A stretch of 64,000 nucleotides of DNA from SVQP01 sp045594445 (GTDB taxonomy: Bacteria; Bacillota; Clostridia; Oscillospirales; CAG-272): contig JAZNYL010000111.1 in NCBI GenBank assembly GCA_045594445.1, positions 1 to 64,000 of the forward strand. Direction: 5' to 3'. The translations under genes and the position numbers were made by a program. Shown one piece after another: positions 43,266 through 52,033 of this stretch. Below the pieces are notes generated by a model, which saw only the letters and a list, made by a program, of their open reading frames with translations, had not been told where the DNA came from and ran no database searches. Positions within the stretch are counted from its first letter, which is position 1; each line of letters opens with the position of its first letter.

Positions 43266-43282
43266 GAATTTTGCTATGTAGA

Positions 43283-44377
43283 TTACTTTCTGGTGCCCTG
43301 CTTGAACATGGACAGCATATCGTCCAGATCGTCGTCAGCAGAGGTTTCCTTTACGGGAATTGCCTTTGCGGGCTCGGTCTTGGGCTGCAAAGAGATCTTA
43401 CCGGGATTCTGGTTATCGTCCTTCTTATCAAAGCCGGTTGCGATGATGGTAATCTTCATCTCGTCCTCCAGCTCAGGATCAAAGCCAACACCCCAAATGA
43501 CGCTTGCATCGGGATGTGCCTCGTTGGCGATCATGGTGGATGCCAGATCCACGTCCTCCAGACCTACGTCGGGAGATACCATAATGCTGATCAGAACGCC
43601 GCGTGCGCCCTTGATAGAGGACTCGAGCAGCGGGCTGGAGATAGCAGCGCGAGCTGCCTGCTCTGCTTTATCCTTACCGGTAGCAGCACCGATACCCATG
43701 TGCGCGTAGCCTGCATCCTTCATGATGGAGGTTACGTCTGCAAAGTCCAGGTTGATGAACAGAGACTCGTTTACCAGATCGGAAACGCTCTTAACGCCGC
43801 GATGCAGCACGTTATCTGCGATCTCGAATGCGTTAGCCAGCGTGATTCTGGTATCGGTCACTTGCTTGAGCTTTTCGTTGGGAATGACGATCAGCGAGTC
43901 TACGTACTGGCTCAGCTCGGCAATGCCTGCCTCTGCCTGCGCAGCTCTGCGAGAGCCCTCGAATGCGAAGGGCTTGGTTACGATACCGATGGTCAGAATG
44001 CCCATCTCGCGTGCAACGCGCGCAACAACGGGAGCCGCACCCGTGCCGGTACCGCCGCCCATACCTGCGGTTACGAATACCATATCGGTACCCTGCAGGA
44101 ACTTCTTAATATCATCCAGGGATTCCTCTGCTGCACGTGCACCGATCTGAGGATTGGAGCCTGCACCAAAGCCCTTGGTCAGCTTTTCGCCGATCACCAG
44201 CTGAAGACCTGCTTCGGATCTGCGAAGTGCCTGTCTGTCTGTGTTGATGGACACGAATTCCACACCGAGGATGTGGCTGCTGATCATTCTGTTGACTGCG
44301 TTGTTTCCGCCGCCGCCGACGCCGATCACCTTAATATTGACGCCACAATCATAGGTATCGTCATGTTCAAAAGTCAT
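43283..44377 (-). CDS. ftsZ: Cell division GTPase FtsZ
   Basis: 364 residues. ATG 44377 is chosen because GGGAGG stands 8 bases before it, while ATG 44407 has none. GTPase motifs: VIGVGGGGNNAVNRM (about 18-32), GGGTGTGAAPVVA (about 105-117) and the synergy loop with NLDFADVTSIMKDAG (about 200-214). Forms the Z-ring. The C-terminal linker is short and ends DDLDDMLSMFKQGTRK, without the usual D-IP-FLR-type peptide that binds FtsA or SepF. Last gene of the dcw cluster but with its own promoter (44485-44513), so it can be made in excess. Confidence 0.97.
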   Translation of the reverse strand: MTFEHDDTYDCGVNIKVIGVGGGGNNAVNRMISSHILGVEFVSINTDRQALRRSEAGLQLVIGEKLTKGFGAGSNPQIGARAAEESLDDIKKFLQGTDMVFVTAGMGGGTGTGAAPVVARVAREMGILTIGIVTKPFAFEGSRRAAQAEAGIAELSQYVDSLIVIPNEKLKQVTDTRITLANAFEIADNVLHRGVKSVSDLVNESLFINLDFADVTSIMKDAGYAHMGIGAATGKDKAEQAARAAISSPLLESSIKGARGVLISIMVSPDVGLEDVDLASTMIANEAHPDASVIWGVGFDPELEDEMKITIIATGFDKKDDNQNPGKISLQPKTEPAKAIPVKETSADDDLDDMLSMFKQGTRK

Positions 44378-44484
44378 GTTATTTTCCTCCCGAATATTTA
44401 TCATCATGTTTTTTAATTTCCGTAGTCAAAGCACAACACCTTGTGTCTTTTGGGTAAAGTCAGCCCAAAATATGCCTTATATAT

Positions 44485-44513
44485 ATAATATAACAAACTC
44501 TTAAATAATTCAA
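44485..44513 (-). promoter_or_regulatory. Promoter of ftsZ
   Basis: TTGAAT (44508-44513), 17-base spacer, TATTAT (44485-44490), in the 194-base gap between ftsQ and ftsZ; leader of about 100 bases. Confidence 0.75.
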
Positions 44514-44571
44514 GAGGTTTCGCAAAAATAATTGCAATAATTTATGAAAAATTCACAATTTTTCGCGCTTA

Positions 44572-45483
44572 TCACGACCGCGGAGCATCCAGATCCACGT
44601 CGTTTGCGGGATAGATGGAATACTGTGAGGATCCTACCAGAATGATATACTTCTGATCCGGGTCCACCTCTGCCGCGTCAAGAATCTGCTCTGCGACCGA
44701 AAGCTTTTGCAAAAAATCCTGCTCGTCGCGCACGCGGCCGAAGTCCACGCGGTATTTGCTGTCAAAGGTGACGCGGACGTCAAATTTTTCGGAAAGATCC
44801 ACGCAAGTCGGCGTGCCTTCCAAGGCTGCATTCTCCAGATAAGTCAGAAATTCCGTGATGTACGCAAAATCCTGCTCGGTTTTGGCCCCCTCTTCGGTTT
44901 CCTCCTCGCGGGTAAAGCGCAGCTTGCTGGCTCTGCCCGGCTCGGTCTCGTCCAACACGGGCGCGGGGATGGCGATTTTACTGAGCCCCAGCTCGGCAAA
45001 CCGCTGCCCGTCACGCGCAGCGTCCACCACGCGCAAATCCGCTCCGATGGCCAGCCAGCCGGTATGCGGCTTGCCGCCGATCTGCGTATCGTAATAGAAA
45101 TAATACAAGGGCTGCTCCTGCTTGACGCTGACGTGCAGCGTTGCGGGAAATTCATATCTGACCTCGGCACTCTCTAAATAAAGCAGCTTGTCCATCAGCT
45201 TTTTCTCGGCGCGACGCGGCAGCAGATTCAAAACCGGCGTCCATGCAGACTTGTCCAGCGCCTCCAGCAGCTCCTGCTCGGTGTAGTGGGATTGATTGGA
45301 GTCAATCTCCACGCGCAGCACCGGAAATACTGCAACAACCAGCAAAATCAAGGCAAAAAACGCAATTACAGCACCAATCACGGCCGTTTTTTTGGTAATT
45401 GCCGCCTTTTGCTCGGGCGTATAATTTTTGTGCGGAATCCTTTCAAGTAAGGCGTCCCGCAGCTTTTGCAAGGCCTGCTTCAT
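44572..45483 (-). CDS. ftsQ: Cell division protein FtsQ/DivIB
   Basis: 303 residues. Cytoplasmic N-terminus (about 1-33), one membrane helix (about 34-55, VIGAVIAFFALILLVVAVF), then the POTRA domain (FPVLRVEIDSNQSHYTEQELLEAL, about 53-80) and a beta domain (about 90-285). Bridges FtsL/FtsB to the divisome. The start overlaps the murG stop by ATGA. Assigned by layout and position; sequence conservation in this family is low. Confidence 0.85.
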   Translation of the reverse strand: MKQALQKLRDALLERIPHKNYTPEQKAAITKKTAVIGAVIAFFALILLVVAVFPVLRVEIDSNQSHYTEQELLEALDKSAWTPVLNLLPRRAEKKLMDKLLYLESAEVRYEFPATLHVSVKQEQPLYYFYYDTQIGGKPHTGWLAIGADLRVVDAARDGQRFAELGLSKIAIPAPVLDETEPGRASKLRFTREEETEEGAKTEQDFAYITEFLTYLENAALEGTPTCVDLSEKFDVRVTFDSKYRVDFGRVRDEQDFLQKLSVAEQILDAAEVDPDQKYIILVGSSQYSIYPANDVDLDAPRS

Positions 45484-46619
45484 GCCAAGCGCTCCTTCCC
45501 CGAAAGCAACTGCTCGATCTCGGCAAGGATCTTTTGGTTGGCATCTGCCGAGGCAAAGGCCACGATGCGCTCGCGCATCGTTTTTCTCTTTTGCTCGTCG
45601 GCAAGCAGCTCCTCAATGCGCCTCTGCAGACCGCCGTTTGCAAATTCGCTCTCTCTTGCGTACACAGCCGCGCCCGCATCGCCAAGCGCCTTGGCGTTTT
45701 TATACTGATGGTCGTTTGCTACGTTGGGCGAAGGGATCAGCACCGCCGTTTTTTGCATCAGCGCAAGCTCGGAGACGGTCATAGCACCCGCGCGGGAAAT
45801 GACGATATCCGCCGCTGCCATTTGCACGGGCATATCGTAAATATATTCCGAAACACGCACGTTGGGCAGCTTGTCAAGCCCTGCCGCAGCGTATTTTTCC
45901 TTGTACTCCTCGAAGTAATCCTTACCCGTGGCCGTCACGAACAGCACGTCGGGGTTGGATTTGGCCATGCTCCCGATCATTTCAAAGACGTAGCGGTTGA
46001 CCATCATGGCGCCTCTGCTGCCGCCAAAGGCCAATACCATATAGCGGAACTTGCCGTCCGCATCGATCTTTCTTCTTGCCTCTGCGCGGTCGCACGCGCC
46101 AAAGGCGCGCAGCAAGGGATTGCCGACCACGCGCGTCTTTTCGGGGCAGTTAAACAGCTCGGCCGCCTCGGGAAAATTGACAAGGATGCGATCCACCTTG
46201 CCCCTGACCTGCATCAGAGCCTTGCCCGGCAGTGCGTTGGATTCGTGCACCAGGGTGGGAATGCCCATGCGGGAGCCTACCGCAAGCAGCGGCCAGCTTG
46301 CATAGCCGCCCGTACCGATGATAATATCGGGTGCAAACTGCTTGATCAGCTTTTTTGCCTGTCCTTGCGATTTGAGCATGAGATAGGCCGTGCGCACGTT
46401 GCCCGGATGGAACACGGGCGAGCGCATGCCGCAGATATCGATGGAATAGAACTCGCTGTACCTTGTGCGCGACAAAAGCTCCTCTGCCTTATCCGAGCGT
46501 TCGGTGGATGCGGCAAAGGCGATGTGCGCCTCGGGATATTTATGCAGAATGGTATCGGCTATGGCGATGGCAGGGTTGACGTGCCCTGCCGTTCCGCCAC
46601 CGGTCATTAAAACGTTCAT
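45480..46619 (-). CDS. murG: UDP-GlcNAc:lipid I GlcNAc transferase MurG
   Basis: 379 residues. ATG 46619 (MNVLMTGGGTAGH) has GGAGA upstream; the frame continues to 46700 inside ftsW and is not used. GT28 motifs: TGGGTAGHVNPAIAIA (about 6-21), IGTGGYASWPLL (about 90-101), AFGGSRGA (about 190-197) and the acceptor-side SRAGAMTVSELALM (about 265-278). Adds GlcNAc to lipid I, giving lipid II at the inner face of the membrane. Confidence 0.97.
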   Translation of the reverse strand: MNVLMTGGGTAGHVNPAIAIADTILHKYPEAHIAFAASTERSDKAEELLSRTRYSEFYSIDICGMRSPVFHPGNVRTAYLMLKSQGQAKKLIKQFAPDIIIGTGGYASWPLLAVGSRMGIPTLVHESNALPGKALMQVRGKVDRILVNFPEAAELFNCPEKTRVVGNPLLRAFGACDRAEARRKIDADGKFRYMVLAFGGSRGAMMVNRYVFEMIGSMAKSNPDVLFVTATGKDYFEEYKEKYAAAGLDKLPNVRVSEYIYDMPVQMAAADIVISRAGAMTVSELALMQKTAVLIPSPNVANDHQYKNAKALGDAGAAVYARESEFANGGLQRRIEELLADEQKRKTMRERIVAFASADANQKILAEIEQLLSGKERLA

Positions 46620-46632
46620 AAGAATCTCCGGT

Positions 46633-47919
46633 TTACTTTTTTTGATACGAATAACGTGAAATGGAAAGAATGATGCCCATCTCGAAGATCTGCAAGGCAA
46701 GCGCCGTACCGCCCGACGAGAAGAATGGCAGCGAAATGCCCGTATTAGGCATAGAATTGGTAACGACTGCGATGTTGAGCAGCGTTTGCAGCGCGACCTT
46801 GGTGGTCAGCCCGTAGACGGTCAGCGCGCAGAATTTGTCGGGAGCGTTTGCCGCGATTTTGTAGCCGCGCCATACCAGCATCACCACAAGTCCCATCAGA
46901 ATCAGCACGCCCAGCATGCCAAGCTCCTCGCAAAGGATTGTAAAGATAAAGTCGTTCTGCGGCTGCGATACGTAGCCGTATTTCTGCTGGCTCATGCCAA
47001 GGCCTCTGCCAAAAAATCCGCCAGAGCCGATGGCGTAAAGGCCTTGCAACGTTTGCCATGCCTCGCCAAGCGGGTCAACCTTGTCAATGTTGATCCAGGT
47101 ATCGATTCTCTGTCTTGCGTAATCGGATACCAGAAGCACGCCGCCAACCACCGTAACACCCGCGATACCGATCACACCAAACCATTGAAGCTTGGTGCCG
47201 CCAAGATACATGACCACGATGCCAAGCACACCCAGAATGATCAGACCGGACAGGTGCTTTTCCAGCATGACAAGACCGCAGATGATGCCGATGATCACCA
47301 CGGGACCCAGTACGCCGTAAGTAAAATGGCCTCCGAATTTCTGTACAGTATTTATCTGCTTTTGGTATTTTGACATAAACAGCGCAAGGAACATGATCAG
47401 CGCCATTTTTGCAATTTCGGAGGGCTGAATGGTAATGCTGCCGATCGCGATCCAACGGTTTGCACCGCCGAATACCGTACCGCTGATCAGTACCGCCAAA
47501 AGCAGCACGACAGAGCCGCCGTACGCGCAAATGGCAAAGAATTTCCAGAACCAGGGGCGCGCCATGAGTACAAAGGGCGTTGTGGCAGCTATGGCCAGCA
47601 CCAGATACATCACGTGCTTTTTGATAAAGTAGGTGGAATCTCCGTGGTACTGCGCTGCGTAGATCGAGCTTGCGCTGTACGCCATGATCACGCCGTAAAG
47701 GATCAATCCCAGCACGATCAGGAAAAACCACACGTCAATACCGCCGCGCGTCAGCACGCCCGGCTCGGGCAGAGGCTCACCGTGAATTTTTCTTTGATAG
47801 ATCGGATCCTCCGGCTCTAAGATCGCATCCTGCTTTTGGTTGAAGCGGTCGGTCGCTTCCCCGCCCTTAAGGCGCAAAGCGCGCTTGAATCGCTCCCAAT
47901 ACACCCGATGCTTTTTCAC
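46633..47919 (-). CDS. ftsW: Septal peptidoglycan glycosyltransferase FtsW (SEDS)
   Basis: 428 residues. Start is GTG 47919, with AAGGAGGTGAGACC in front; the ATG further out (48051) would lie inside mraY. A cytoplasmic N-terminal extension of about 65 residues precedes ten membrane helices. SEDS motifs: ANRWIAIGSITIQPSEIAK (about 155-173), RIDTWINIDKVDP and MPNTGISLPFFSSGGTA (about 395-411). Polymerises lipid II at the septum with the PBP encoded upstream. A spore-specific SpoVE role cannot be excluded. Confidence 0.93.
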   Translation of the reverse strand: MKKHRVYWERFKRALRLKGGEATDRFNQKQDAILEPEDPIYQRKIHGEPLPEPGVLTRGGIDVWFFLIVLGLILYGVIMAYSASSIYAAQYHGDSTYFIKKHVMYLVLAIAATTPFVLMARPWFWKFFAICAYGGSVVLLLAVLISGTVFGGANRWIAIGSITIQPSEIAKMALIMFLALFMSKYQKQINTVQKFGGHFTYGVLGPVVIIGIICGLVMLEKHLSGLIILGVLGIVVMYLGGTKLQWFGVIGIAGVTVVGGVLLVSDYARQRIDTWINIDKVDPLGEAWQTLQGLYAIGSGGFFGRGLGMSQQKYGYVSQPQNDFIFTILCEELGMLGVLILMGLVVMLVWRGYKIAANAPDKFCALTVYGLTTKVALQTLLNIAVVTNSMPNTGISLPFFSSGGTALALQIFEMGIILSISRYSYQKK

Positions 47920-47960
47920 GGTCTCACCTCCTTTATAATCTGATTGGTTTGGTTTATCTC

Positions 47961-49004
47961 TTAAAACAGAACGGTCACAGCAGCCACAGCGCACAAAAGC
48001 ACCGTAACAAGGCTGAACACGACCACGATTTTGCGCTCGCTCCATCCACACTTTTCAAAGTGGTGGTGCAGGGGCGCCATTTTGAACAGGCGCTTGCCAT
48101 GCGTCAGCTTGAAATACAGGATCTGGAACAGGCTGGACAGCATTTCGACGATATACACAAAGCCCGCGATGATGACAGCGACCTCTACGTGTGCCATGAA
48201 CGCACAGCCCATCAGCACGCCGCCGATAAACAGCGATCCCGTATCTCCCATAAACACGCTTGCGGGATGGTGGTTATAGATCAAGAACGCGCAAACCGCG
48301 CCAAGCAGCGCAGCCGCAACCGCACCCAGCATACCGTTGCTCACCAGCACGGCCATGATTGCCAAGAACAAAGCAACCACCGCGGTGATGCTGCTGGCAA
48401 GGCCGTCGATGCCGTCGGTCAGGTTGGTAGCGTTGACAAAGCCTGCGATCACGATGATATAGATGGGATACGCAATCCAGCCAAGCTCGATTGCAATCTC
48501 GGTAAACGGAATGGCAACGTCGGTATGCAGATTGCCCGTAATGGCCATCATGGCCACGTACGCAGCCGCAAACACCAGCTGCAAAAGCAGCTTTTGCCAA
48601 GCGGTCAAGCCCTGATTCTGCTTTTTGAGCAGCTTGCAATAATCGTCCACAAAGCCGATAGCGGCGTTAAAGACGCCAAGCAGCAGCGTAAGCGCAAGCG
48701 GAATGAGTGCCTTGGACTGCTCTGCGCCGCCCTTGATCAGAAACAGCACCGAGCCAATCGCCAGCACCAGCAAAAACGGCGGAATAAAGCCGATGCCGCC
48801 CATGGTGGGAGTGCCCTGCTTGCTCTCGTGCCACGCAGGTCCCAGCTCATAAATGGTCTGGCCGATCTTTTTGGCGCGCAGTACGGGAATCAAAAAACGC
48901 AGCACGATCGCGCTGATGCCGAATACGGCCACCGCCACGATCAAAGCCTCTGCCGCAATGGCGGCTTGCTCACTCATCTGTAACCCGAATAATCTCAAAA
49001 GCAT
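47961..49004 (-). CDS. mraY: Phospho-MurNAc-pentapeptide transferase MraY
   Basis: 347 residues, ten membrane helices; ATG 49004 after GGGAGAG. Catalytic motifs: GTPTMGGIGF, VDDYCK (about 120-125), NLTDGIDGLA (about 193-202), VFMGDTGSLFIGG and PLHHHFEKCGW (about 315-325). Transfers phospho-MurNAc-pentapeptide to undecaprenyl phosphate, forming lipid I. In most Firmicutes clusters murD follows; here ftsW does. Confidence 0.97.
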   Translation of the reverse strand: MLLRLFGLQMSEQAAIAAEALIVAVAVFGISAIVLRFLIPVLRAKKIGQTIYELGPAWHESKQGTPTMGGIGFIPPFLLVLAIGSVLFLIKGGAEQSKALIPLALTLLLGVFNAAIGFVDDYCKLLKKQNQGLTAWQKLLLQLVFAAAYVAMMAITGNLHTDVAIPFTEIAIELGWIAYPIYIIVIAGFVNATNLTDGIDGLASSITAVVALFLAIMAVLVSNGMLGAVAAALLGAVCAFLIYNHHPASVFMGDTGSLFIGGVLMGCAFMAHVEVAVIIAGFVYIVEMLSSLFQILYFKLTHGKRLFKMAPLHHHFEKCGWSERKIVVVFSLVTVLLCAVAAVTVLF

Positions 49005-49021
49005 TTTTCTCTCCCTTTATC

Positions 49022-50455
49022 TTACGCGTTCAAACGCTGTTTTACGATGTCATAAACCTCTTCAAGTCTGACGCCTCTGCTTGCTTTAAGCAGCAGCGCG
49101 TCCTGCTTTTGCAGCATGGAGCAAAGCTGCTCGGCGGCCTGCTTCTTTGCCTGCTCTCCCGTATAGGAGTATACCTCGGCACCGCCGTGGCTCTGCGCGC
49201 CTTTGGCAATACGTGCGCCAAGCTCGCCCACCGTGATCAGCACGTCAACATGCTCTGCCGCAAGCGCGCCAACCTGCTCGTGCAGCTGCACGGTGGTTGC
49301 TCCCAGCTCCAGCATATCGCCAAGCAGCGCGATGCGTCTGCCCTGCACGCGCAGCTCACCCAGCGTCTGCAAGGCCGCCCTCATGGATTCGGGGCTTGCG
49401 TTATAGCAATCGCAAAGCAGCGTTACGCCGCCGATCTGCTCGATCTGCTGGCGCATGGGCATGCCTTGATAATCCAGAATCCCCGCGCGGATCTGCGCCT
49501 CGGGCAGATGGAAAATCTTGCCCGTCACGGCCGCGAACATGGCCGCCATGACCATGTGCTTGCCAAGTGCGGGCACGCGCACGTCGGTGCGCACCTCGTG
49601 CTTGGTATGCAGATCGAATAAAGTATATCCATCTTCCGTATAGCGGATATTCTCGGCACGCACGTCAGCGTCCGGGTTGTCAATACCGATATACACCGTG
49701 TGTCTGCCCTCTGCTCTCTTGCCTGCCAGCAGCGGCTCGTCGGCGTTGAGCAGCAAAAATCCGCCGTGGCGCAAGCCATCCGCAACCTCCAGCTTGGCCA
49801 AAGCGATATTTTCGCGCGTGCCAAGATGCTCCAGGTGCGAGCTGCCCACGTTGGTGATCATGGCCACGTACGGGCAAGCCGTGCGGCTCATGCGGGAAAT
49901 TTCGCCTCTTGCGCTCATGCCCATCTCCAGCACGGCAGCACGATGGTGTGCCCCCGCCTGCATCAGCGACATGGGCATGCCGATCTCGCTGTTGAAGTTG
50001 CCTGCAGCTGCGTACAGGTTCAGCTCTCGGCGCAAAACGGCTGCCACCATTTCCTTGGTGGTAGTTTTGCCCACGCTGCCCGTAATGGCAACCGTTTTCA
50101 TGGGATCGTTCTCCCCGAACTTTTCAATTCTGTAGCTTTTGGCCAACTGACAAAAGGCTGCCACGCTGTCCTCTACCACAGCCGCACCCACGCTCTGGGC
50201 ACATATATCCTGCGGCACGTACTCGCAAAGAATGCATCTGCATCCCGCAGCGATCACCTGCCCGATATAGTCGTGTCCGTCCACGCGCTCACCGCGAATG
50301 GCAACGAACATGGTATCCTTATCCGCTTCTCTGGAGTCGGTGCAGATATATGAAAACTCCACGCCTGCGCTGCCCGTAAAATCGTACAGCTCACCGCCGC
50401 AATACGCTGCCGCCTGCGCCAGATTCATGGGTTGCATGCCAAGCTTGATTTTCAT
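49022..50455 (-). CDS. murF: UDP-MurNAc-tripeptide D-alanyl-D-alanine ligase MurF
   Basis: 477 residues. ATG 50455 (MKIKLGMQPMNL) follows AAGGAG and clears the murE stop; the frame to 50593 lies in murE. P-loop AITGSVGKTTTKEMVA (about 122-137), LEMGMSARGEISRM (about 175-188), and the C-terminal DCYNASPESM-AAL block (about 365-378). Adds D-Ala-D-Ala to the UDP-linked tripeptide. Normal length. Confidence 0.96.
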   Translation of the reverse strand: MKIKLGMQPMNLAQAAAYCGGELYDFTGSAGVEFSYICTDSREADKDTMFVAIRGERVDGHDYIGQVIAAGCRCILCEYVPQDICAQSVGAAVVEDSVAAFCQLAKSYRIEKFGENDPMKTVAITGSVGKTTTKEMVAAVLRRELNLYAAAGNFNSEIGMPMSLMQAGAHHRAAVLEMGMSARGEISRMSRTACPYVAMITNVGSSHLEHLGTRENIALAKLEVADGLRHGGFLLLNADEPLLAGKRAEGRHTVYIGIDNPDADVRAENIRYTEDGYTLFDLHTKHEVRTDVRVPALGKHMVMAAMFAAVTGKIFHLPEAQIRAGILDYQGMPMRQQIEQIGGVTLLCDCYNASPESMRAALQTLGELRVQGRRIALLGDMLELGATTVQLHEQVGALAAEHVDVLITVGELGARIAKGAQSHGGAEVYSYTGEQAKKQAAEQLCSMLQKQDALLLKASRGVRLEEVYDIVKQRLNA

Positions 50456-50474
50456 ATTCTCACTCTCCTTGTCT

Positions 50475-51977
50475 CTATTGGTCTTTCGCGCCCTTGCGAT
50501 ATTGCGCCACCGCCTCTGTGACGATGGCCTTTTCGTCAAACGCAAGCCGCTGATCTTGCTTGATTTCATAGTTCTCGTGCCCCTTGCCGGCAAGCAGGAT
50601 CACGTCGCCTCTTTTGGCATGGGCGATCACGTGCCTGATCGCCTCGCGTCTGTCCTGTATGACGCGATAGTGCGAGCGTCGGTCAACGCCCTTGAGAATA
50701 TCCGCTATGATGTCCGACGTGGGCTCCGTACGGCTGTTATCCGCCGTGATCACCACGTAATCGGCGTAGCGCGAGGCAATCTGCCCCATTTGTGCGCGCT
50801 TGCCGCGATCGCGGTCTCCTCCGCAGCCAAACACCAGCACCACGCGCTGAGCGCGCTTTTTCAGGCCATGCACGGCACGCAGCAAACTCTCCAGCGCGTC
50901 CGGCGTATGCGCGTAATCGATCAGCACCGAAAAATCCGCGTCGGCAGGCAGGCAAAGGCGCTCCATTCTGCCCGGTACGGGTGGTACCGAGGGCATGCCA
51001 TCCTTGATTTTCTGCGCCTTGACGCCAAGCAGCATCGCTGCCGCCACCGCCTCTACCGAATTGATCACCGAAAACCGACCGCCAAAGGAGCAGGCGATGC
51101 GCACGCGTGCGTTGGGAGAGACCAGATTGTACTTGACGCCCGAAAAGCTTACGCTGACCTCTTGGGCATAAAAATCTGCGTGCGTGCTTGCAGCCGAGCA
51201 GGTATACGTACCGCCCTGCCGACAGGTGCGCAGCGTTGCCAGTTTTGCATCGTCCACGTTGAGCAGCACGCGCTCGCTTTGCTCCAGCAGCTTTTTCTTG
51301 GCCGCAAAGTAGGCCTCGGGGCTGCCGTGAAAATCCAGATGATCCCGCGTGACGTTGGTAAAAATGCCAAGGTCAAATCGAATGGGGGCGCACCGCTCCA
51401 TACAAAGCGCGTGCGAGGTGACCTCCATGACCACGATCTCGGTTCCCTGCGCTGCCAGCTCGGCCAGCATGGGATACAGCACCTCGGGATCGGGTGTGGT
51501 CATATTGGCGGCCGTGCGCTCGTCCTTTGGAAAGATGCCCGCAGGCCCCTCGCACTTGACCGTACCGATCAGCGCGCAGGGGATTTGCGCGTAACGCAAA
51601 AGCTCATACAGCATCCATGACACCGAGGTTTTGCCGTTGGTGCCCGTCACGCCCACGAATTTCATTTTGGACGAGGGTTTTTCGCACCATGCGTCCATCA
51701 GATACGCAACGGCTGCGCGCGTATCCTCGGCGCGGATCGTGCATAGTCCTTGAGGGATTTCGCCCGCATAGTCCTCTGCGATCACGGCCGCGCACGCGCC
51801 TCTCTTGGCTGCGTCGCCAAGATAAGCGTGGCCGTCCGTCTTGGTTCCCTTCAGGCAGACAAACAGCTGTCCTGCCGTCAGCTTCCGGGAATCGGTGCAG
51901 ATGCCGGATACCTTGATCCGCTCTGCACCTGCGGGATGCTTCAATCCCGCTGCTTCACATAAAGTAGAAAGAATCAT
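50475..51977 (-). CDS. murE: UDP-MurNAc-tripeptide synthetase MurE
   Basis: 500 residues. N-terminal ICTDSRKLTAGQLFVCLKG, P-loop VTGTNGKTSVSWML (about 110-123), MEVTSHAL, DYAHTPDALESLL and VFGCGGDRDRGKR. In the selectivity motif DNPR is DNSRTEP: the Pro is changed but the Arg that contacts meso-diaminopimelate is kept, so diaminopimelate is the likely third residue of the stem peptide. It is 20 bases upstream of murF. Regarded as the housekeeping copy because of its place in the dcw cluster. Confidence 0.95.
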   Translation of the reverse strand: MILSTLCEAAGLKHPAGAERIKVSGICTDSRKLTAGQLFVCLKGTKTDGHAYLGDAAKRGACAAVIAEDYAGEIPQGLCTIRAEDTRAAVAYLMDAWCEKPSSKMKFVGVTGTNGKTSVSWMLYELLRYAQIPCALIGTVKCEGPAGIFPKDERTAANMTTPDPEVLYPMLAELAAQGTEIVVMEVTSHALCMERCAPIRFDLGIFTNVTRDHLDFHGSPEAYFAAKKKLLEQSERVLLNVDDAKLATLRTCRQGGTYTCSAASTHADFYAQEVSVSFSGVKYNLVSPNARVRIACSFGGRFSVINSVEAVAAAMLLGVKAQKIKDGMPSVPPVPGRMERLCLPADADFSVLIDYAHTPDALESLLRAVHGLKKRAQRVVLVFGCGGDRDRGKRAQMGQIASRYADYVVITADNSRTEPTSDIIADILKGVDRRSHYRVIQDRREAIRHVIAHAKRGDVILLAGKGHENYEIKQDQRLAFDEKAIVTEAVAQYRKGAKDQ

Positions 51978-52033
51978 GAAAGCCTCCGAATAGTTTCTCT
52001 TTTGGCTTCCTGTTCTTTATTTTTTCCTTGCTT

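Noticed and set aside
45399..48983. Long plus-strand frames opposite murG, ftsW and mraY
   Set aside because: The minus-strand products carry complete MurG, FtsW and MraY motifs with proper ribosome binding sites.
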